Numbered from the stretch's first letter, positions 33,553-44,530 are shown. The stretch: 64,000 nucleotides of DNA from Sulfuricurvum sp. 17-40-25 (GCA_002282015.1 NCIJ01000003.1:164729-228728); one strand, 5' to 3'. Made by a program: numbers and translations. The notes: generated by a model from the sequence alone, not told the origin.

Positions 33553-34182
33553 TTATTGTAATTCTATCATCGACTCTTCTATCCAGCCATCACCCTCATA
33601 TGCTTCCCAGCCATTACCAGTTACTATACCACTGATTTTATAATAGCTTCCCTGCTTTGATTTACTTGTAAATGTCTGTTTTTCTTTTAATTTGCCGCAC
33701 TTGTTTTCATCACCCAATGAGGAACATAATAGTGCATTCTCAAGGGATTTAAAACGAACTGGTTTTATTATACTCTCAGCATTGCTTGCAACGCTATTTG
33801 ATCCATTTTTACTCTTTGATTTTCCATCTATTAAAGCCAATAAAAGAGTTCTAGCCTCTTTATCCCCTTGCTTGGCTGCGCAGGCAAGCCACATCATTGA
33901 GAATTGATCGTTTTGCTCGACTCCACGTCCCGCTGCATACATTATGCCGATATTATATTGAGCGTCTTTATGACCCTGTATAGCTGCTTTTTCGTACCAT
34001 TTAGCAGATTGTGTCTGATTCTCATCAACGCCGATACCACGCTCAAGCATGACTCCTGCTTCAAACTGTGCTATTGCATTCCCGCGTAGCGCTTCCGTAT
34101 ACGTATTCCAAAACAGTGTCTTATCATTGGCACCCATTAGGGGTAAAATTAACATAGCTATATAGAATAAGCTTTTTTTCAT
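33553..34182 (-). CDS. Secreted Sel1-repeat protein with SH3-like C-terminus
   Basis: A 209-residue protein with signal peptide MKKSLFYIAMLILPLMGA, then two or more Sel1-like repeats (AIAQFEAGVMLERGIGV... and DAQYNIGIMYAAGRGVEQ...) as in the cysteine-rich Hcp proteins of Helicobacter, but without their paired cysteines. After a serine/lysine linker comes a probable bacterial SH3 domain (about 165-209, SKQGSYYKISGIVTGNGWEA, then GDGWIEESMIEL). Likely periplasmic and involved in protein-protein or cell-wall contacts; exact role unknown. Confidence 0.8.
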   Translation of the reverse strand: MKKSLFYIAMLILPLMGANDKTLFWNTYTEALRGNAIAQFEAGVMLERGIGVDENQTQSAKWYEKAAIQGHKDAQYNIGIMYAAGRGVEQNDQFSMMWLACAAKQGDKEARTLLLALIDGKSKSKNGSNSVASNAESIIKPVRFKSLENALLCSSLGDENKCGKLKEKQTFTSKSKQGSYYKISGIVTGNGWEAYEGDGWIEESMIELQ

Positions 34183-34222
34183 CCATTATCTCCGTAAGTT
34201 ATCAAAAAAAGTTTATGAAGTG

Positions 34223-34246
34223 TAAATAATCCAAAAGGATTATTTA
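34223..34246 (-). terminator. Terminator hairpin at the end of the ribosomal operon
   Basis: A perfect 10-bp AT-rich stem (TAAATAATCC with its complement) around a 4-nt loop covers the infA stop codon. A run of seven T follows about 13 nt downstream on the minus strand. Confidence 0.65.
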
Positions 34247-34458
34247 TAGCGATACGTAATTCGCCCTTTATCAAGACTGTATGGGGTTAATTCAATTTTC
34301 ACTGTATCCCCCGGTAAAATCTTGATGTAATGCATACGCATTTTTCCAGCTATGTGACACAAAATAACGTGTCCATTTGGCAACTCAACACGAAAAGTTG
34401 CATTTGGTAGAGCCTCAACAATCTTTCCGTCTACTTCGATGACATCATCTTTTGCCAT
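34240..34458 (-). CDS. infA: Translation initiation factor IF-1
   Basis: A 72-residue OB-fold protein that binds the ribosomal A site during initiation. The sequence [20 protein letters not shown], then [20 protein letters not shown], and the C-terminal [21 protein letters not shown] end are canonical, and the length is exactly that of the family. Last gene of the rpsJ-to-infA operon, 11 nt after map; its stop lies inside a terminator hairpin. rpmJ, rpsM, rpsK, rpsD, rpoA and rplQ do not follow here. Confidence 0.97.
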   Translation of the reverse strand: MAKDDVIEVDGKIVEALPNATFRVELPNGHVILCHIAGKMRMHYIKILPGDTVKIELTPYSLDKGRITYRYK

Positions 34459-34469
34459 AAAAATTTCCT

Positions 34470-35228
34470 TTATGAAATGGATAAAATTTCAGCTCTACCG
34501 TTGATTATTGCAACCGTATGCTCGTAATGAGAGCCTCTAAGCCCATCTGTACTTACTACATCCCAGCCATTGGCTAGGATCTTTGAAGCGCCTTCTTTTT
34601 GACAAATCATCGGCTCTAAACAAAAAACCATTCCATTCTTAATTTTCGGACCCGCTTTTGGATTAGGCGCATCTAAATAATTAGGTATTTCAGGTTCTTC
34701 GTGTGGCTTTTTGCCAATTCCATGACCACAAAAATTTCTCAACGGTACAAAACCGCGAGAAAGGATAAATTTTTCCATTGCATGTGAAAGTTCTTTAAAA
34801 TGCATTCCATCACGGATGATATCAATCGCATGATAAAGGGTGTCTTTGGCACATGCTATGAGTGCTTCGTCTAAAGGAGAAATTTGCCCGATTCCAACCG
34901 ATATTGCCGCATCACCAAAATAGCCCTCTTTTTCAGTCCCTACGTCAAAGCCTATTACATCGCCCTCTTGCAATCTGTAATCAGAGGGTATACCATGTAT
35001 GATTACTTCATTCAAAGAGGTGCAAACAGAATTTGGAAATCCGTAAAGGCCTTTAAAAGAAGGTCTGGCGCCTTGAGATCGGATATAATCCTCACCTATA
35101 GCATCCAATTCTGTGAGCGACATTCCAGCTTTTGCATGTGATGCTAGTAGCTCTAACGTGCCGCCGACGATTTTGTTAGCGGCACGTAGTTTTACTATTT
35201 CATCACTTTTGCGAAGCGCGATTGCCAT
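34470..35228 (-). CDS. map: Methionine aminopeptidase, type I
   Basis: A 252-residue metalloprotease removing the initiator methionine. The metal ligands are visible as the two Asp in IGFDVG and YFGDAA, His in [13 protein letters not shown] and Glu in CLEPMI and HYEHTVA. I start at the ATG one base after the secY stop; a GTG six codons earlier lies inside secY. The order secY-map-infA is common in bacteria. Confidence 0.96.
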   Translation of the reverse strand: MAIALRKSDEIVKLRAANKIVGGTLELLASHAKAGMSLTELDAIGEDYIRSQGARPSFKGLYGFPNSVCTSLNEVIIHGIPSDYRLQEGDVIGFDVGTEKEGYFGDAAISVGIGQISPLDEALIACAKDTLYHAIDIIRDGMHFKELSHAMEKFILSRGFVPLRNFCGHGIGKKPHEEPEIPNYLDAPNPKAGPKIKNGMVFCLEPMICQKEGASKILANGWDVVSTDGLRGSHYEHTVAIINGRAEILSIS

Positions 35229-35229
35229 T

Positions 35230-36492
35230 TTAGAGACCGACCGCACTAAGTGTTTGGTATTTGCTCATGTAGACTTGTGCTTCAATACGTCGCATAGTAT
35301 CGAGTGCCACTTGTACCACGATCAGTACTGCCGTTCCACCGAAGAAGAAAGGAATACCCATCGCTTTGACGATAACCCATGGCAATGTAGCTACGAGCCC
35401 TAAATAAATAGCACCACTGAACGTTAAGCGGCTAGCCGTTTCATTCAAAAACTCTTTCGTGGATTCACCTGGACGGACACCTGGAATGAATCCTCCTTGT
35501 CGCTTTAGGTTATCCGCAATATCTTTTGCATTAAAAACAATTGATGCGTAAAAATAAGCGAAAAAGACCACAAACAAAAATTGTAAAAAGTTAAAGAAAT
35601 AGTGACTCGGATTCAAAAAGTCTGCAATAGACTGAACCGTTGGATTACTGCTGCTTGATAAAACCGTAACCGGGAACATCAAAATAGCCGATGCAAAAAT
35701 AACCGGGATAACACCAGAAAGATTCACTTTTACTGGAATATAGTTCATCACACGTTTATTTTGATTTTGCAACATGGTTTTTTTAGCATAGGTAACCGGG
35801 ATACGACGTTCACCCAATTCTACGTAAATAATAACCAAAATCGTAACCGCAACAAGAGCAAGAATCGCAATAATGGATATAAAGCTCATTGCACCCGTAT
35901 TGACCATTGTGATGGCTTGCGAGATAGCACTTGGAATTGCCGAAACAATACCCGCAAAAATAATCAAAGAAACACCGTTACCGATTCCACTTTGAGTAAT
36001 TTGTTCACCAATCCACATAATCAACATCGTACCTGCTAGCATAGAGAATGTAGCAAGTATCATAAAGGTAGTATGATCTACCAATATTGCACTGCTGCCA
36101 TCTTTACCTGTCATATTTTGCAAACCAACACTCACACCGATTGCTTGGATAACAGTAATAACAATGGTTGCATAGCGAATGATCTGCATGTATTTAACCA
36201 TACCGTCACGCTCTTTTTTCATTTGACCTAAAGTCGGAAAAGTAGCTGCTAATAGTTCCATGATAATTGATGCGGTGATGTAAGGCATGATGCCAAGGGA
36301 AATAATGGAGAGACGTTCTACGGCGTTACCGCTAAACATATTAAAGAGACCTAACGCATCTGCTTTGTGTGTATCAAAAAAAGCAGCGATTACGGCAGTG
36401 TCAACACCCGGTACTGGCACGTATGCCAATAGACGGAATACAAAGAGAAAACCGATCGTTATTAAGATCTTGTTTACAAGCTGTTGGTTCAC
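35230..36492 (-). CDS. secY: Preprotein translocase subunit SecY
   Basis: A 420-residue inner-membrane channel with ten predicted helices. Family signatures are AYVPVPGVDTAV at the first helix, LGIMPYITASIIMELL, the plug and helix-two region, and GGFIPGVRPGESTKEFL near helix eight. It forms the protein-conducting pore with SecE and SecG. It overlaps none of its neighbours, starting directly after rplO. Confidence 0.97.
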   Translation of the reverse strand: MNQQLVNKILITIGFLFVFRLLAYVPVPGVDTAVIAAFFDTHKADALGLFNMFSGNAVERLSIISLGIMPYITASIIMELLAATFPTLGQMKKERDGMVKYMQIIRYATIVITVIQAIGVSVGLQNMTGKDGSSAILVDHTTFMILATFSMLAGTMLIMWIGEQITQSGIGNGVSLIIFAGIVSAIPSAISQAITMVNTGAMSFISIIAILALVAVTILVIIYVELGERRIPVTYAKKTMLQNQNKRVMNYIPVKVNLSGVIPVIFASAILMFPVTVLSSSSNPTVQSIADFLNPSHYFFNFLQFLFVVFFAYFYASIVFNAKDIADNLKRQGGFIPGVRPGESTKEFLNETASRLTFSGAIYLGLVATLPWVIVKAMGIPFFFGGTAVLIVVQVALDTMRRIEAQVYMSKYQTLSAVGL

Positions 36493-36891
36493 TTAGTTAC
36501 CAGTTGTTGTAACGTTTTCGTCTTTGATTTTGCTAGCTAAAGCTTTAGCGCTAGCGCCAACAAGTTTAACTTTTACGACCGATTTTTTCAAACGGTGTAC
36601 GCTACGGATTGTTTCAATAGTGATTTCAGTAAGCGTTGCTACTTCTTTCGCTTTTTCAACATTGATAACGTACGGTTTAATCACACGTGATGTAAACCCA
36701 ATTTTTGGCAAACGACGAGCAAGAGGTTGTTGTCCACCCTCAAAGTTACGCTTTTCATTGTAACCTCCACGAGCTTTTTGACCCTTGTGCCCTTTACCAG
36801 AAGTTTTACCCGTACCGCTACCAGCGCCACGACCAAGACGTTTTTTGCTGTGGGTAGAACCCTCAGCAGGTGTAAGATTTTCGAGTGACAT
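36493..36891 (-). CDS. rplO: 50S ribosomal protein L15
   Basis: 132 residues. The glycine- and lysine-rich N-terminus ([23 protein letters not shown]) region typical of L15 is followed by [17 protein letters not shown]. It is located directly after rpsE: the usual rpmD gene between them is absent. Confidence 0.97.
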   Translation of the reverse strand: MSLENLTPAEGSTHSKKRLGRGAGSGTGKTSGKGHKGQKARGGYNEKRNFEGGQQPLARRLPKIGFTSRVIKPYVINVEKAKEVATLTEITIETIRSVHRLKKSVVKVKLVGASAKALASKIKDENVTTTGN

Positions 36892-36894
36892 TGC

Positions 36895-37338
36895 TTATCC
36901 TTTGATGCGTGAAAGCGCATCGATTGTTGCGCGTACCACGGTGTTTGGATTGTTTGAACCCAAAGACTTCGTAAGAATATCTTGGATTCCAGCAAGCTCA
37001 AGTACTGGACGTGTAGCGCCACCGGCGATAACTCCTGTACCTTCAGATGCTGGTTTAAGTAAGATACGACTTGCGTTGTATTTTACTTCGATATCGTGAG
37101 CGATAGTAGTGCCTTTAATCTTAACTTCTGTAAGATTTTTGAACGCTTCATCTACTGCTTTACGAATAGCGTCTGGAACCTCTTTCGCTTTACCTACTCC
37201 ATAACCGACGGTACCTTTTTTGTTACCAACGACGACAAGAGCAGTAAAACGGAAACGGCGTCCACCTTTTACAACTTTTGTTACACGACCAATATTTACG
37301 ATCGCTTCTGAAAATTCTTCTCTGTTAATCGGATTCAT
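36895..37338 (-). CDS. rpsE: 30S ribosomal protein S5
   Basis: 147 residues. The double-stranded-RNA-binding motif [19 protein letters not shown] and the C-terminal [20 protein letters not shown] are diagnostic. S5 contributes to decoding fidelity. The start follows rplR by 10 nt. Confidence 0.97.
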   Translation of the reverse strand: MNPINREEFSEAIVNIGRVTKVVKGGRRFRFTALVVVGNKKGTVGYGVGKAKEVPDAIRKAVDEAFKNLTEVKIKGTTIAHDIEVKYNASRILLKPASEGTGVIAGGATRPVLELAGIQDILTKSLGSNNPNTVVRATIDALSRIKG

Positions 37339-37348
37339 TCACCAGCCC

Positions 37349-37705
37349 CTAAAACTTGATTTCATTGGCGCGAAGTGCATCGGCGAATGATTTTACAACA
37401 CCGTGAAACAAAAATCCGTTACGGTCAAACGTAACTTTATTGATTCCAGCATCTTTTAGGGTTTTAGCAAATACAGCGCCTGCTTTTGCAGCATCTTCAA
37501 TATTAGACTTAAGACCCAAAGTTTTTGAGTGTACCGCTGCAAGAGTTACCCCTGCTTCGTCATTAATCGCTTGAGCGCTGATATAGCGGTTTGAGCGAAA
37601 TACTGAGATACGTGGCAAAGTCGCGCATCCTGAGATTTTAGAGCGAATACGACGTTTACGCTGGAGACGTTTAGCCGATTTATTTTTGAGTGTTTTAGCT
37701 GTCAT
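37349..37705 (-). CDS. rplR: 50S ribosomal protein L18
   Basis: 118 residues with a basic N-terminus (KSAKRLQRKRRIRSKISG), the RISVFRSNRYISAQ core and the C-terminal GVVKSFADALRANEIKF. L18 binds 5S rRNA together with L5. Between rplF and rpsE, normal spc order. Confidence 0.97.
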   Translation of the reverse strand: MTAKTLKNKSAKRLQRKRRIRSKISGCATLPRISVFRSNRYISAQAINDEAGVTLAAVHSKTLGLKSNIEDAAKAGAVFAKTLKDAGINKVTFDRNGFLFHGVVKSFADALRANEIKF

Positions 37706-37716
37706 TTCATCGCCCC

Positions 37717-38253
37717 TTATTTCTTAGATGTCTTACCGGCTTTACGCAGGATAGTCTCATCAGAATATTTAACACCTTTGCCTTTATACGGCTCTGGTGG
37801 ACGGAATGAACGAATAACTGCTGCGATTTGTCCAACTTGTTGCTTATCAGCACCTTTGATGCTGATAACGTTTTTCTCTACTGCGATAGTAAGACCAGCT
37901 GGGATATCAAAAAGAATATCATGGCTGAAACCCAATTGCAGTTTCAAAATAGCGCCTTCAACAGCAGCACGATAACCAACACCGTTGATCTCAAGTTTTT
38001 TCTCATAACCAGCAGTTAAACCCGTAACGATATTTGCAGCCAAAGCACGGTAAGTACCCCAGAACGCACGGTCAGCACGAGCATCTGATTTAGTAGCAAA
38101 CGTCAATACATTATCTTCAAACGTAAAACTACAGTTCTCTTTTGTATCAAGTGTTTGTGTTACTGCGCCTTTTGCAAAGCTAATAACAGCGCCATCAATA
38201 GATACTTTAACATCAGCCGGGATAGAAATAGGAAGTTTTCCAATACGTGACAT
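37717..38253 (-). CDS. rplF: 50S ribosomal protein L6
   Basis: 178 residues made of two similar domains; the N-terminus [16 protein letters not shown] and the C-terminal signature [15 protein letters not shown] are diagnostic. L6 sits near the GTPase-associated centre of the 50S subunit. Confidence 0.97.
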   Translation of the reverse strand: MSRIGKLPISIPADVKVSIDGAVISFAKGAVTQTLDTKENCSFTFEDNVLTFATKSDARADRAFWGTYRALAANIVTGLTAGYEKKLEINGVGYRAAVEGAILKLQLGFSHDILFDIPAGLTIAVEKNVISIKGADKQQVGQIAAVIRSFRPPEPYKGKGVKYSDETILRKAGKTSKK

Positions 38254-38262
38254 CTTATCCCC

Positions 38263-38655
38263 TTACCAAATCGTACAAAGGACTTCACCACCAACGCCAA
38301 GCTCGAAAGCTTTGTCGTTAGGAAGAACCCCTCTTGAGCTACTAACAATAATAGTACCGTAACCGTTTTTAAAACGCTTTAGTTCATCTTTACATTTGTA
38401 AACACGACGTCCAGGCTTTGAAACACGCTTAACTTCGTTAATAACTGTACGACCATTGTCGTATTTTAATACAACATTGATGCTTTTTTTAACGCCGTTT
38501 TCAACAACGTTATAGCTCTCAATGTAACCTTTGTCAGCCAAAATGCCAACAACTGCTTCAACAACTTTTGAATGCATCAAAGTTGTTGAATCCAAACGGC
38601 GCATAGCCGCGTTTCGGATACGAGTCAACGAATCCGAGATTAGATCATTAATCAT
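38263..38655 (-). CDS. rpsH: 30S ribosomal protein S8
   Basis: 130 residues. The N-terminus [19 protein letters not shown] and the C-terminal signature [17 protein letters not shown] are typical. In other bacteria S8 represses translation of the spc operon; I did not identify that site here. Confidence 0.97.
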   Translation of the reverse strand: MINDLISDSLTRIRNAAMRRLDSTTLMHSKVVEAVVGILADKGYIESYNVVENGVKKSINVVLKYDNGRTVINEVKRVSKPGRRVYKCKDELKRFKNGYGTIIVSSSRGVLPNDKAFELGVGGEVLCTIW

Positions 38656-38695
38656 TTATTTTCCTTATCTAACTATTAGTAGTATCGAGCTGGAC

Positions 38696-38881
38696 TTACC
38701 AGCTTGACTTTCTAACGCCTGGGAGTAACCCTTCATTTGCCATCTTACGAAAGCATATGCGACAAATACCAAAATCACTGATAACAGAGTGTGGACGACC
38801 ACAGATCTGACATCGTGTATACGCGCGAACTGCAAATTTAGGTGTGCGAGCCGCTTTTGCGATCATTGACTTCTTAGCCAT
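38696..38881 (-). CDS. rpsN: 30S ribosomal protein S14, zinc-binding (short) type
   Basis: 61 residues with four cysteines (RCQICGRP and GICRICFR) forming a zinc ribbon, so this is the zinc-dependent short paralogue type. Its ATG overlaps the rplE stop by one base. The 40-nt gap to rpsH contains nothing notable. Confidence 0.97.
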   Translation of the reverse strand: MAKKSMIAKAARTPKFAVRAYTRCQICGRPHSVISDFGICRICFRKMANEGLLPGVRKSSW

Positions 38882-39426
38882 TATTCTCTTCCTTTTGCAA
38901 ACGGCATGCCAAGCATTTCAAGCATCTTGAAAGCATCTTTGTCAGCTGTTGCAGATGTTACCACAGTAATGTTCATCCCGTGAATTTGCATAATTGAATC
39001 ATAATCAACTTCAGGGAAAATCAACTGCTCGGTAAGACCGAAGTTATAGTTTCCGCGACCATCAAAACCGTTACGTGGAATACCACGAAAGTCTTTCATA
39101 CGAGGAAGTGATACAGAAATCAATTTATCCATGAAATCGTACATTTGAGCGCCACGTAGTGTAACTTTAACACCAACTGGCATACCTTCACGTACTTTAA
39201 ATCCAGCAACTGACTTACGTGCAACAACAACTGCAGCACGTTGACCAGCGATATTACTGATTGTGTCTTGGATATTTTGGATCAATTTGTTGTCTTTCAT
39301 TGCGAAACCACAACCCACTGAGATAATCACTTTTTCAAGTTTTGGAAGTTGCATAACATTTGCAATACCAAGAGCTGTTTGAAGTTCTGGTTTGATTGCA
39401 AGATATTTATCTTTTAAACGTGCCAT
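38881..39426 (-). CDS. rplE: 50S ribosomal protein L5
   Basis: 181 residues. Family signatures are [33 protein letters not shown] and [15 protein letters not shown]. It binds 5S rRNA in the central protuberance. Located between rplX and rpsN. Confidence 0.97.
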   Translation of the reverse strand: MARLKDKYLAIKPELQTALGIANVMQLPKLEKVIISVGCGFAMKDNKLIQNIQDTISNIAGQRAAVVVARKSVAGFKVREGMPVGVKVTLRGAQMYDFMDKLISVSLPRMKDFRGIPRNGFDGRGNYNFGLTEQLIFPEVDYDSIMQIHGMNITVVTSATADKDAFKMLEMLGMPFAKGRE

Positions 39427-39428
39427 GA

Positions 39429-39659
39429 TTATGCCTCCACTTTACGTACATTTGATGCATCTACTGGCATTTCTTTATTCAAGAATCCGCCCTGTGGATT
39501 TTGCTCGCTAGGTTTGATCGCTTTTTTCGCAACACGAACACCCTTAACGATTACTTTATTCTTCTTAGGCATAACTTGAAGCAATTCTGCTTTAGTACCT
39601 TTATCGTCACCAGCGATCACTTCAACAATGTCGCCCTTTTTGAAATTAAATTTTGCCAT
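39429..39659 (-). CDS. rplX: 50S ribosomal protein L24
   Basis: 76 residues with the KOW motif [20 protein letters not shown]. Two consecutive ATG codons are possible: the first overlaps the rplN stop, the second lies 7 nt after AGAGG, and I choose the second. An early assembly protein of the 50S subunit. Confidence 0.96.
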   Translation of the reverse strand: MAKFNFKKGDIVEVIAGDDKGTKAELLQVMPKKNKVIVKGVRVAKKAIKPSEQNPQGGFLNKEMPVDASNVRKVEA

Positions 39660-40027
39660 CATACAACCTCTGGAGCAAGGGATACGATTTTCATGAAACC
39701 AGAATAACGAACTTCACGTCCGATTGGTCCGAAAATACGTGTTCCAATAGGCTCACGTTTTTTATCAAGGATAACTGCTGCATTCTCATCAAAACGAATC
39801 AAAGAACCGTTTTCACGTTGAACTTCTTTTTTCGTACGAACAACAACTGCAGTCACAACTTGACCTTTTTTAACTTTACCGGTTGGAGTCGCTTTCTTAA
39901 CAGAAGCAATGATAACATCACCGACTGTTGCATAACGACGCTTTGAACCGCCAAGAACTTTAATACACATGATCTCTTTTGCGCCAGTGTTATCTGCTAC
40001 AGAAAGACGAGTAAAACTTTGTATCAT
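39659..40027 (-). CDS. rplN: 50S ribosomal protein L14
   Basis: 122 residues. [20 protein letters not shown] and the C-terminal [21 protein letters not shown] are canonical. It lies at the subunit interface. It overlaps rpsQ by 4 nt and rplX by one to four. Confidence 0.97.
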   Translation of the reverse strand: MIQSFTRLSVADNTGAKEIMCIKVLGGSKRRYATVGDVIIASVKKATPTGKVKKGQVVTAVVVRTKKEVQRENGSLIRFDENAAVILDKKREPIGTRIFGPIGREVRYSGFMKIVSLAPEVV

Positions 40028-40275
40028 GCTATTGCCCCTTTTACAAGAGTTTTAAGGCGGAACGATTTGCTTTTAGAAATCGGACGGCACTCAATAGCGA
40101 TGACTTCATCACCAACTTTAAGCTGGCTAGTTTCGTCATGAATCATGTACTTTTTAAAACGTTTTACCGTTTTGTGGTAACGTGGGTGCATTACACGACG
40201 CTCAACAACCATTGTAGCTGTTTTGCTTCCTGCGATAGATACTACGATACCTTGAATTTCACGTTTATGTGTCAT
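40024..40275 (-). CDS. rpsQ: 30S ribosomal protein S17
   Basis: 83 residues of OB-fold type, with [20 protein letters not shown] and [18 protein letters not shown] as family features. Overlaps the start of rplN (ATGA). Confidence 0.96.
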   Translation of the reverse strand: MTHKREIQGIVVSIAGSKTATMVVERRVMHPRYHKTVKRFKKYMIHDETSQLKVGDEVIAIECRPISKSKSFRLKTLVKGAIA

Positions 40276-40284
40276 AGCTGGCCC

Positions 40285-40470
40285 TTACTTCACTGCACTA
40301 AGTGCGGTGCTGATACGTGCAATGTCTTTTTTCGCAGTGCGAAGTTCGCCTGTGTTAGTCAATTGCATCATTTTTTGCTTAATTTTCAAAGTAAAAATCT
40401 CAATTTTTTTCTCTTTGAGCATACCTTGTAGTTCAGCAGCTGTTTTTCCGTTCAAATCAGAATAATTCAT
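40285..40470 (-). CDS. rpmC: 50S ribosomal protein L29
   Basis: 61 residues, two helices of a coiled coil: [20 protein letters not shown] and [18 protein letters not shown]. It overlaps the end of rplP by 14 nt and lies by the polypeptide exit tunnel, where trigger factor and SRP dock. Confidence 0.95.
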   Translation of the reverse strand: MNYSDLNGKTAAELQGMLKEKKIEIFTLKIKQKMMQLTNTGELRTAKKDIARISTALSAVK

Positions 40471-40882
40471 TGCTCATCTCCAAAGTAACGATTTTTGTTT
40501 TGAATGGAAGTTTTGCCATAGCAAGTGCTAATGCACCGCGAGCAAGAGTCTCTTCGACACCACCCATTTCAAAAATAATACGGCCTGGCTTAATGTTCAT
40601 AACCCATTGATCCACAGCACCTTTACCTTTACCCATACGCACTTCAAGTGGCTTGGCAGTTAACGGTTTAGCAGGGAAAACACGAATCCAGATTTTACCC
40701 GTACGTTTAATGTGACGAGTAGCTGAAATACGAGCCGCTTCAATTTGACGAGAGTTAATACGTCCCGCTTCCGTTGCTTTGAATCCGATTGAACCGAATT
40801 CTAACTTGTTCCCAGAAGTTGCGTAACCACGGTTACGCCCCTTCATCATTTTACGATATTTTGTACGCTTTGGCATCAACAT
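40457..40882 (-). CDS. rplP: 50S ribosomal protein L16
   Basis: 141 residues. The family motif [17 protein letters not shown] follows two extra N-terminal residues (Met-Leu); a start at the internal Met is the alternative, but the first ATG has a better-placed AAGG. The loop [19 protein letters not shown] is typical. Essential for A-site tRNA binding. Confidence 0.96.
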   Translation of the reverse strand: MLMPKRTKYRKMMKGRNRGYATSGNKLEFGSIGFKATEAGRINSRQIEAARISATRHIKRTGKIWIRVFPAKPLTAKPLEVRMGKGKGAVDQWVMNIKPGRIIFEMGGVEETLARGALALAMAKLPFKTKIVTLEMSNELF

Positions 40883-40884
40883 GA

Positions 40885-41595
40885 TTAGTCAGCCTTTCGA
40901 CGAGGACGACGTGCTTTATCATCACGACCCTCTTCTTTTTGTTCTAGAGATTCTGGTTGAATTCCCTTAGTGAGTACCTCACCTTTGAAAATATGAACCT
41001 TAATTCCGATTACACCGTAAGTGGTGTGTGCTTCTGCAAAACCGTAATCGATTTTTGCACGAAGAGTATGAAGAGGAACACGTCCCTCCAAATACCATTC
41101 AGTACGAGCGATCTCAGCACCGTTCAAACGTCCGGCAACCGAAATTTTGATACCTTTTGCACCAGCACGCTGAGCATTTTGCATCACTTTTTTCATTGCG
41201 CGACGGAATGCAACACGTTTTTCAAGTTGAGTAGCAACATTTTCAGCAACCAATTGTGCTGAAGCTTGTGCTTTTTTCTCTTCTTTAATGTTGATTGCAA
41301 CCGGCTTGCCGATCAATTTATTAAGAGAATCTTTGATTTTCTCAATATCTGAACCTTTTTTACCAATGATGATACCAGGACGAGCAGCGATAATCGTTAC
41401 ACGTAGACGCTTAGCGGTACGCTCGATTACGATGTTACTAACACCTGCATAGTAAAGTTCTTTTTTCAAAAAAGTACGGATTTTGTGGTCTTCACCAAGA
41501 TATACCGCAGCTGTTTTAAAGTTAGGAAACCAACGAGATTCCCAGTTGCGGTTAATACCAAGACGAAGTCCGATAGGATTAACTTTATGACCCAT
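40885..41595 (-). CDS. rpsC: 30S ribosomal protein S3
   Basis: 236 residues. It carries the KH-domain motif [17 protein letters not shown] and the C-terminal S3 signature [21 protein letters not shown] charged basic tail ends the protein ([12 protein letters not shown]). It lines the mRNA entry channel. Confidence 0.97.
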   Translation of the reverse strand: MGHKVNPIGLRLGINRNWESRWFPNFKTAAVYLGEDHKIRTFLKKELYYAGVSNIVIERTAKRLRVTIIAARPGIIIGKKGSDIEKIKDSLNKLIGKPVAINIKEEKKAQASAQLVAENVATQLEKRVAFRRAMKKVMQNAQRAGAKGIKISVAGRLNGAEIARTEWYLEGRVPLHTLRAKIDYGFAEAHTTYGVIGIKVHIFKGEVLTKGIQPESLEQKEEGRDDKARRPRRKAD

Positions 41596-41597
41596 AA

Positions 41598-41915
41598 TTA
41601 TTTACCCTCTACTTCTACCAAAATGTGCGCAGTCGGCTTACGAATTCCAGATGCTGTTCCACGTGCACGTTGCATAATACGCTTCAACACGGGTCCATTA
41701 TCTACACGGCATGATTTAACAACACAACCGTCCGCTTCGATACCGCTGTTAGCAACTGCAGATGCAATTACTTTCGCAATGATTTTTGCCGCTTTATTTG
41801 GAGTAAATTCCAATGCTGCTAATGCTTGTTCTGCATTCATACCTTGAACTTCGCGAGCGATCAAACGAGATTTAGTCGGAGATACGCGAACGAATTTTAA
41901 TAGTGCTCTTGCCAT
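41598..41915 (-). CDS. rplV: 50S ribosomal protein L22
   Basis: 105 residues. [20 protein letters not shown] and the loop [23 protein letters not shown] segment ([20 protein letters not shown]) that lines the exit tunnel are diagnostic. The macrolide-contact loop looks complete. Confidence 0.97.
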   Translation of the reverse strand: MARALLKFVRVSPTKSRLIAREVQGMNAEQALAALEFTPNKAAKIIAKVIASAVANSGIEADGCVVKSCRVDNGPVLKRIMQRARGTASGIRKPTAHILVEVEGK

Positions 41916-41924
41916 ATCTCTTCC

Positions 41925-42206
41925 TTATTTCCCGATTTTCTTCTGTACAGAACCTTTGTGGCCCTTAAACGTACGTGTTGGTGAAAATTCACCAAGTTTG
42001 TAACCAACATGGTTTTCAGAAACGAAAACCGGTACAAACTGACGGCCATTATGGACGGTAAACGTCAAACCGATCATATCAGGCAAGATAACGCTACGGC
42101 GTGACCATGTCTTGATTGGTTTGTTGCTCTTCGTCTCTTTGGCAGCAATCACTTTTTTCATAAGGTGTCCGTCAACGAACGGCCCTTTTTTTACTGATCT
42201 AGCCAT
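41925..42206 (-). CDS. rpsS: 30S ribosomal protein S19
   Basis: 93 residues. [35 protein letters not shown] and the C-terminal [14 protein letters not shown] are canonical. It binds in the head of the 30S subunit. Confidence 0.97.
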   Translation of the reverse strand: MARSVKKGPFVDGHLMKKVIAAKETKSNKPIKTWSRRSVILPDMIGLTFTVHNGRQFVPVFVSENHVGYKLGEFSPTRTFKGHKGSVQKKIGK

Positions 42207-42209
42207 ACC

Positions 42210-43049
42210 CTACCTCTTCGGATTTGATTTACGGCGAGTAATAATAAGTCTATCACTTGCTTTCTTCTTACGTGTTTTAGCACCTTTAGTCGGTTTACCC
42301 CATGGAGTAACCGGGTGACGTCCTGAGTTTGTCTTACCTTCACCACCACCGTGCGGGTGATCGATAGGATTCATCGCAGAACCACGTGTTTGAGGACGGA
42401 TACCCATATGACGAGTACGTCCAGCTTTCCCGATAACGATATTAATGTACTCTTCGTTACCGACAGTACCGATCGTTGCCATACATTCACCAAGAACGTA
42501 ACGCATTTCGCTTGATGGAAGACGTACAGATACGTACTTTCCTTCACGTCCCATAATCTGAGCAGAAGTTCCAGCTGAACGAACGATTTGTCCGCCTTTA
42601 CCAGGTTTAAGCTCGAGGTTATGAATCGTGGTACCCACAGGGATGTTCATCAATTTCATTGCATTACCAGATTTGATGTCCAAACCGCTTTCAGCTGCAG
42701 CAACAGAATCACCGACAACCATACCTTTAGGCTGAAGAATATAACGCTTGTCACCATCTGCATAGTTAACAAGTGCAATACGACAGTTACGGTATGGATC
42801 GTACTCGATCGCAGCCACTGTACCGGAAACACCAAACTTATTACGTTTGAAATCAATGATACGGTAAAGTTTTTTAGCGCCGGCTTCTTTGTGACGAGAA
42901 GTGATACGGCCATTATTATTACGTCCTGCGTGAGCAGTCAATTTTGTCAACAATGAACGAACAGAAGCTTTTGCTGTAATGTCCGAGTTGTCAACGTTTG
43001 TCATGAAACGTCGGCTAGGAGTAGTTGGTTTATAGGTTTTGATTGCCAT
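42210..43049 (-). CDS. rplB: 50S ribosomal protein L2
   Basis: 279 residues. The RNA-binding [16 protein letters not shown] and the peptidyl-transferase-associated [19 protein letters not shown] with its functional His are present. One of the largest and most conserved 50S proteins; length normal. Confidence 0.97.
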   Translation of the reverse strand: MAIKTYKPTTPSRRFMTNVDNSDITAKASVRSLLTKLTAHAGRNNNGRITSRHKEAGAKKLYRIIDFKRNKFGVSGTVAAIEYDPYRNCRIALVNYADGDKRYILQPKGMVVGDSVAAAESGLDIKSGNAMKLMNIPVGTTIHNLELKPGKGGQIVRSAGTSAQIMGREGKYVSVRLPSSEMRYVLGECMATIGTVGNEEYINIVIGKAGRTRHMGIRPQTRGSAMNPIDHPHGGGEGKTNSGRHPVTPWGKPTKGAKTRKKKASDRLIITRRKSNPKR

Positions 43050-43051
43050 AA

Positions 43052-43333
43052 TTACACCGCCAAACTATCAATTTGTGCGCCTTCTGGCAACTTAACATAA
43101 AACTTTTTAAAGTCGTTTTGTTTACCAGCAAGACCACGGAAACGTTTAACTTTTCCGCTTTGGTTCAAAGAGTTCACACGAGCCGGAACAATTCCGAAGT
43201 ACTCTCTGAACACCTCTTTTAGAGCATTTTTAGTCATACGTGTAGACGTTTGAACTACGATTACGCCCGCTTCTTGAAGACCAAGGGTCTTCTCTGTATG
43301 CAAAATTGATTTGATATCAGTAATATCTGCCAT
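43052..43333 (-). CDS. rplW: 50S ribosomal protein L23
   Basis: 93 residues with [19 protein letters not shown] and the loop [19 protein letters not shown]. It forms the docking site for trigger factor and SRP beside the exit tunnel. The SRP RNA gene is also in this window. Confidence 0.95.
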   Translation of the reverse strand: MADITDIKSILHTEKTLGLQEAGVIVVQTSTRMTKNALKEVFREYFGIVPARVNSLNQSGKVKRFRGLAGKQNDFKKFYVKLPEGAQIDSLAV

Positions 43334-43334
43334 C

Positions 43335-43946
43335 TCAGCTCTCTTTAATCAGATTTTCCCATACCGCTTTTTCGATTACTACCGAGCGATATGTCGCAGC
43401 CAAAAAGGCGTTGAGTTCATTAGCTTCTACTACGTAAGTAGCAGCAATGTTACGGAATGCAAGATAAGTGTTCTCATCAAGAATTTGTTTAACAAGCAAT
43501 ACATCACGCATGTTCAACGTGTCGAACAATACTTTTGCATCTTTTGTTTTTCCACTTGGTACTTCGATCGAATCAACGATGAAAAGTTTCCCAGCAGTTG
43601 CCAAAGCATCCAATGCACATCTAAGTGCTAATTTCTTTTGCTTTTTGTTGATCTTTTGTGTGTAGTTACGACCCGTGTTTGGACCGTGAGCTACCGCACC
43701 ACCAACCCAGATAGGTGAACGACGTGAACCAGCACGAGCGCCACCTTTACCTTTTTGTGCCCATGGTTTTTTACCACCACCACGCATTTCTGAACGTGTT
43801 TTAGCACTTGCAGTATCTGCACGCAAACCTGCTTGATACGATTTAACGTACAAGTACAAGTTATGTGTGTTGATGCCGCTAAAGCTCTCAGGCAATGCCA
43901 GTTCAGAGGCTTTTTCGAATTTTTCATTCAGTACAATTGCACTCAT
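43335..43946 (-). CDS. rplD: 50S ribosomal protein L4
   Basis: 203 residues. The tunnel loop [20 protein letters not shown] and [20 protein letters not shown] are diagnostic. In enteric bacteria L4 represses the S10 operon through its leader; the leader here is too short to show that site. Confidence 0.97.
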   Translation of the reverse strand: MSAIVLNEKFEKASELALPESFSGINTHNLYLYVKSYQAGLRADTASAKTRSEMRGGGKKPWAQKGKGGARAGSRRSPIWVGGAVAHGPNTGRNYTQKINKKQKKLALRCALDALATAGKLFIVDSIEVPSGKTKDAKVLFDTLNMRDVLLVKQILDENTYLAFRNIAATYVVEANELNAFLAATYRSVVIEKAVWENLIKES

Positions 43947-44521
43947 TATTTAACAACCTTTACTCGACCTAGAGCACCGTTTGCACCTGGGATTGAACCC
44001 ACGACAACCAATACACCGTTTTGTGCGTCAAATGACAAAACGTCATTCTTTACTGTAACTTGCTCGTTACCGTATTGACCAGACATTTTGCGTCCTTTTT
44101 GGACTTTACCTGGCCACTCGCGGTTACCGATAGATCCACCTGTACGGTGAAAACGGTGACCGTGTGCGCCTGGGCCTCCACTAAAGTTCCAACGCTTCAT
44201 AACACCTGTGAAACCGCGTCCCTTGGTGTTAAAGGTACTTTTGAGCTTTTTTGCATCGCTCAAAGGTGCCATATCCAAGTCGCCTGCTTCTGTGTTAGCA
44301 ACCGTTAAAGTAGCAAACTTATTAAATTCAGCAGAAAGATTATATTTCTTTTGCTGACCTTCGATAGGCTTGTTTTTTGCCTTACCTTGACTGTACGCTA
44401 CAAGAGCTGTACCATTGTTCACGTCGCAAACTTTTACTTCTTTTACTTTTAAAAGAGTTACTACTTTACTAGGAACGCCGACTGTTCGGCTCATACCGAT
44501 TTTTTCTACAATATATTCCAT
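43946..44521 (-). CDS. rplC: 50S ribosomal protein L3
   Basis: 191 residues starting [14 protein letters not shown]. The central signature [20 protein letters not shown] is present. The start is decided by AAGGAG 5 nt before this ATG; an in-frame GTG two codons earlier overlaps the ribosome-binding site. Overlaps rplD by one base. Confidence 0.96.
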   Translation of the reverse strand: MEYIVEKIGMSRTVGVPSKVVTLLKVKEVKVCDVNNGTALVAYSQGKAKNKPIEGQQKKYNLSAEFNKFATLTVANTEAGDLDMAPLSDAKKLKSTFNTKGRGFTGVMKRWNFSGGPGAHGHRFHRTGGSIGNREWPGKVQKGRKMSGQYGNEQVTVKNDVLSFDAQNGVLVVVGSIPGANGALGRVKVVK

Positions 44522-44530
44522 ACCCACTCC

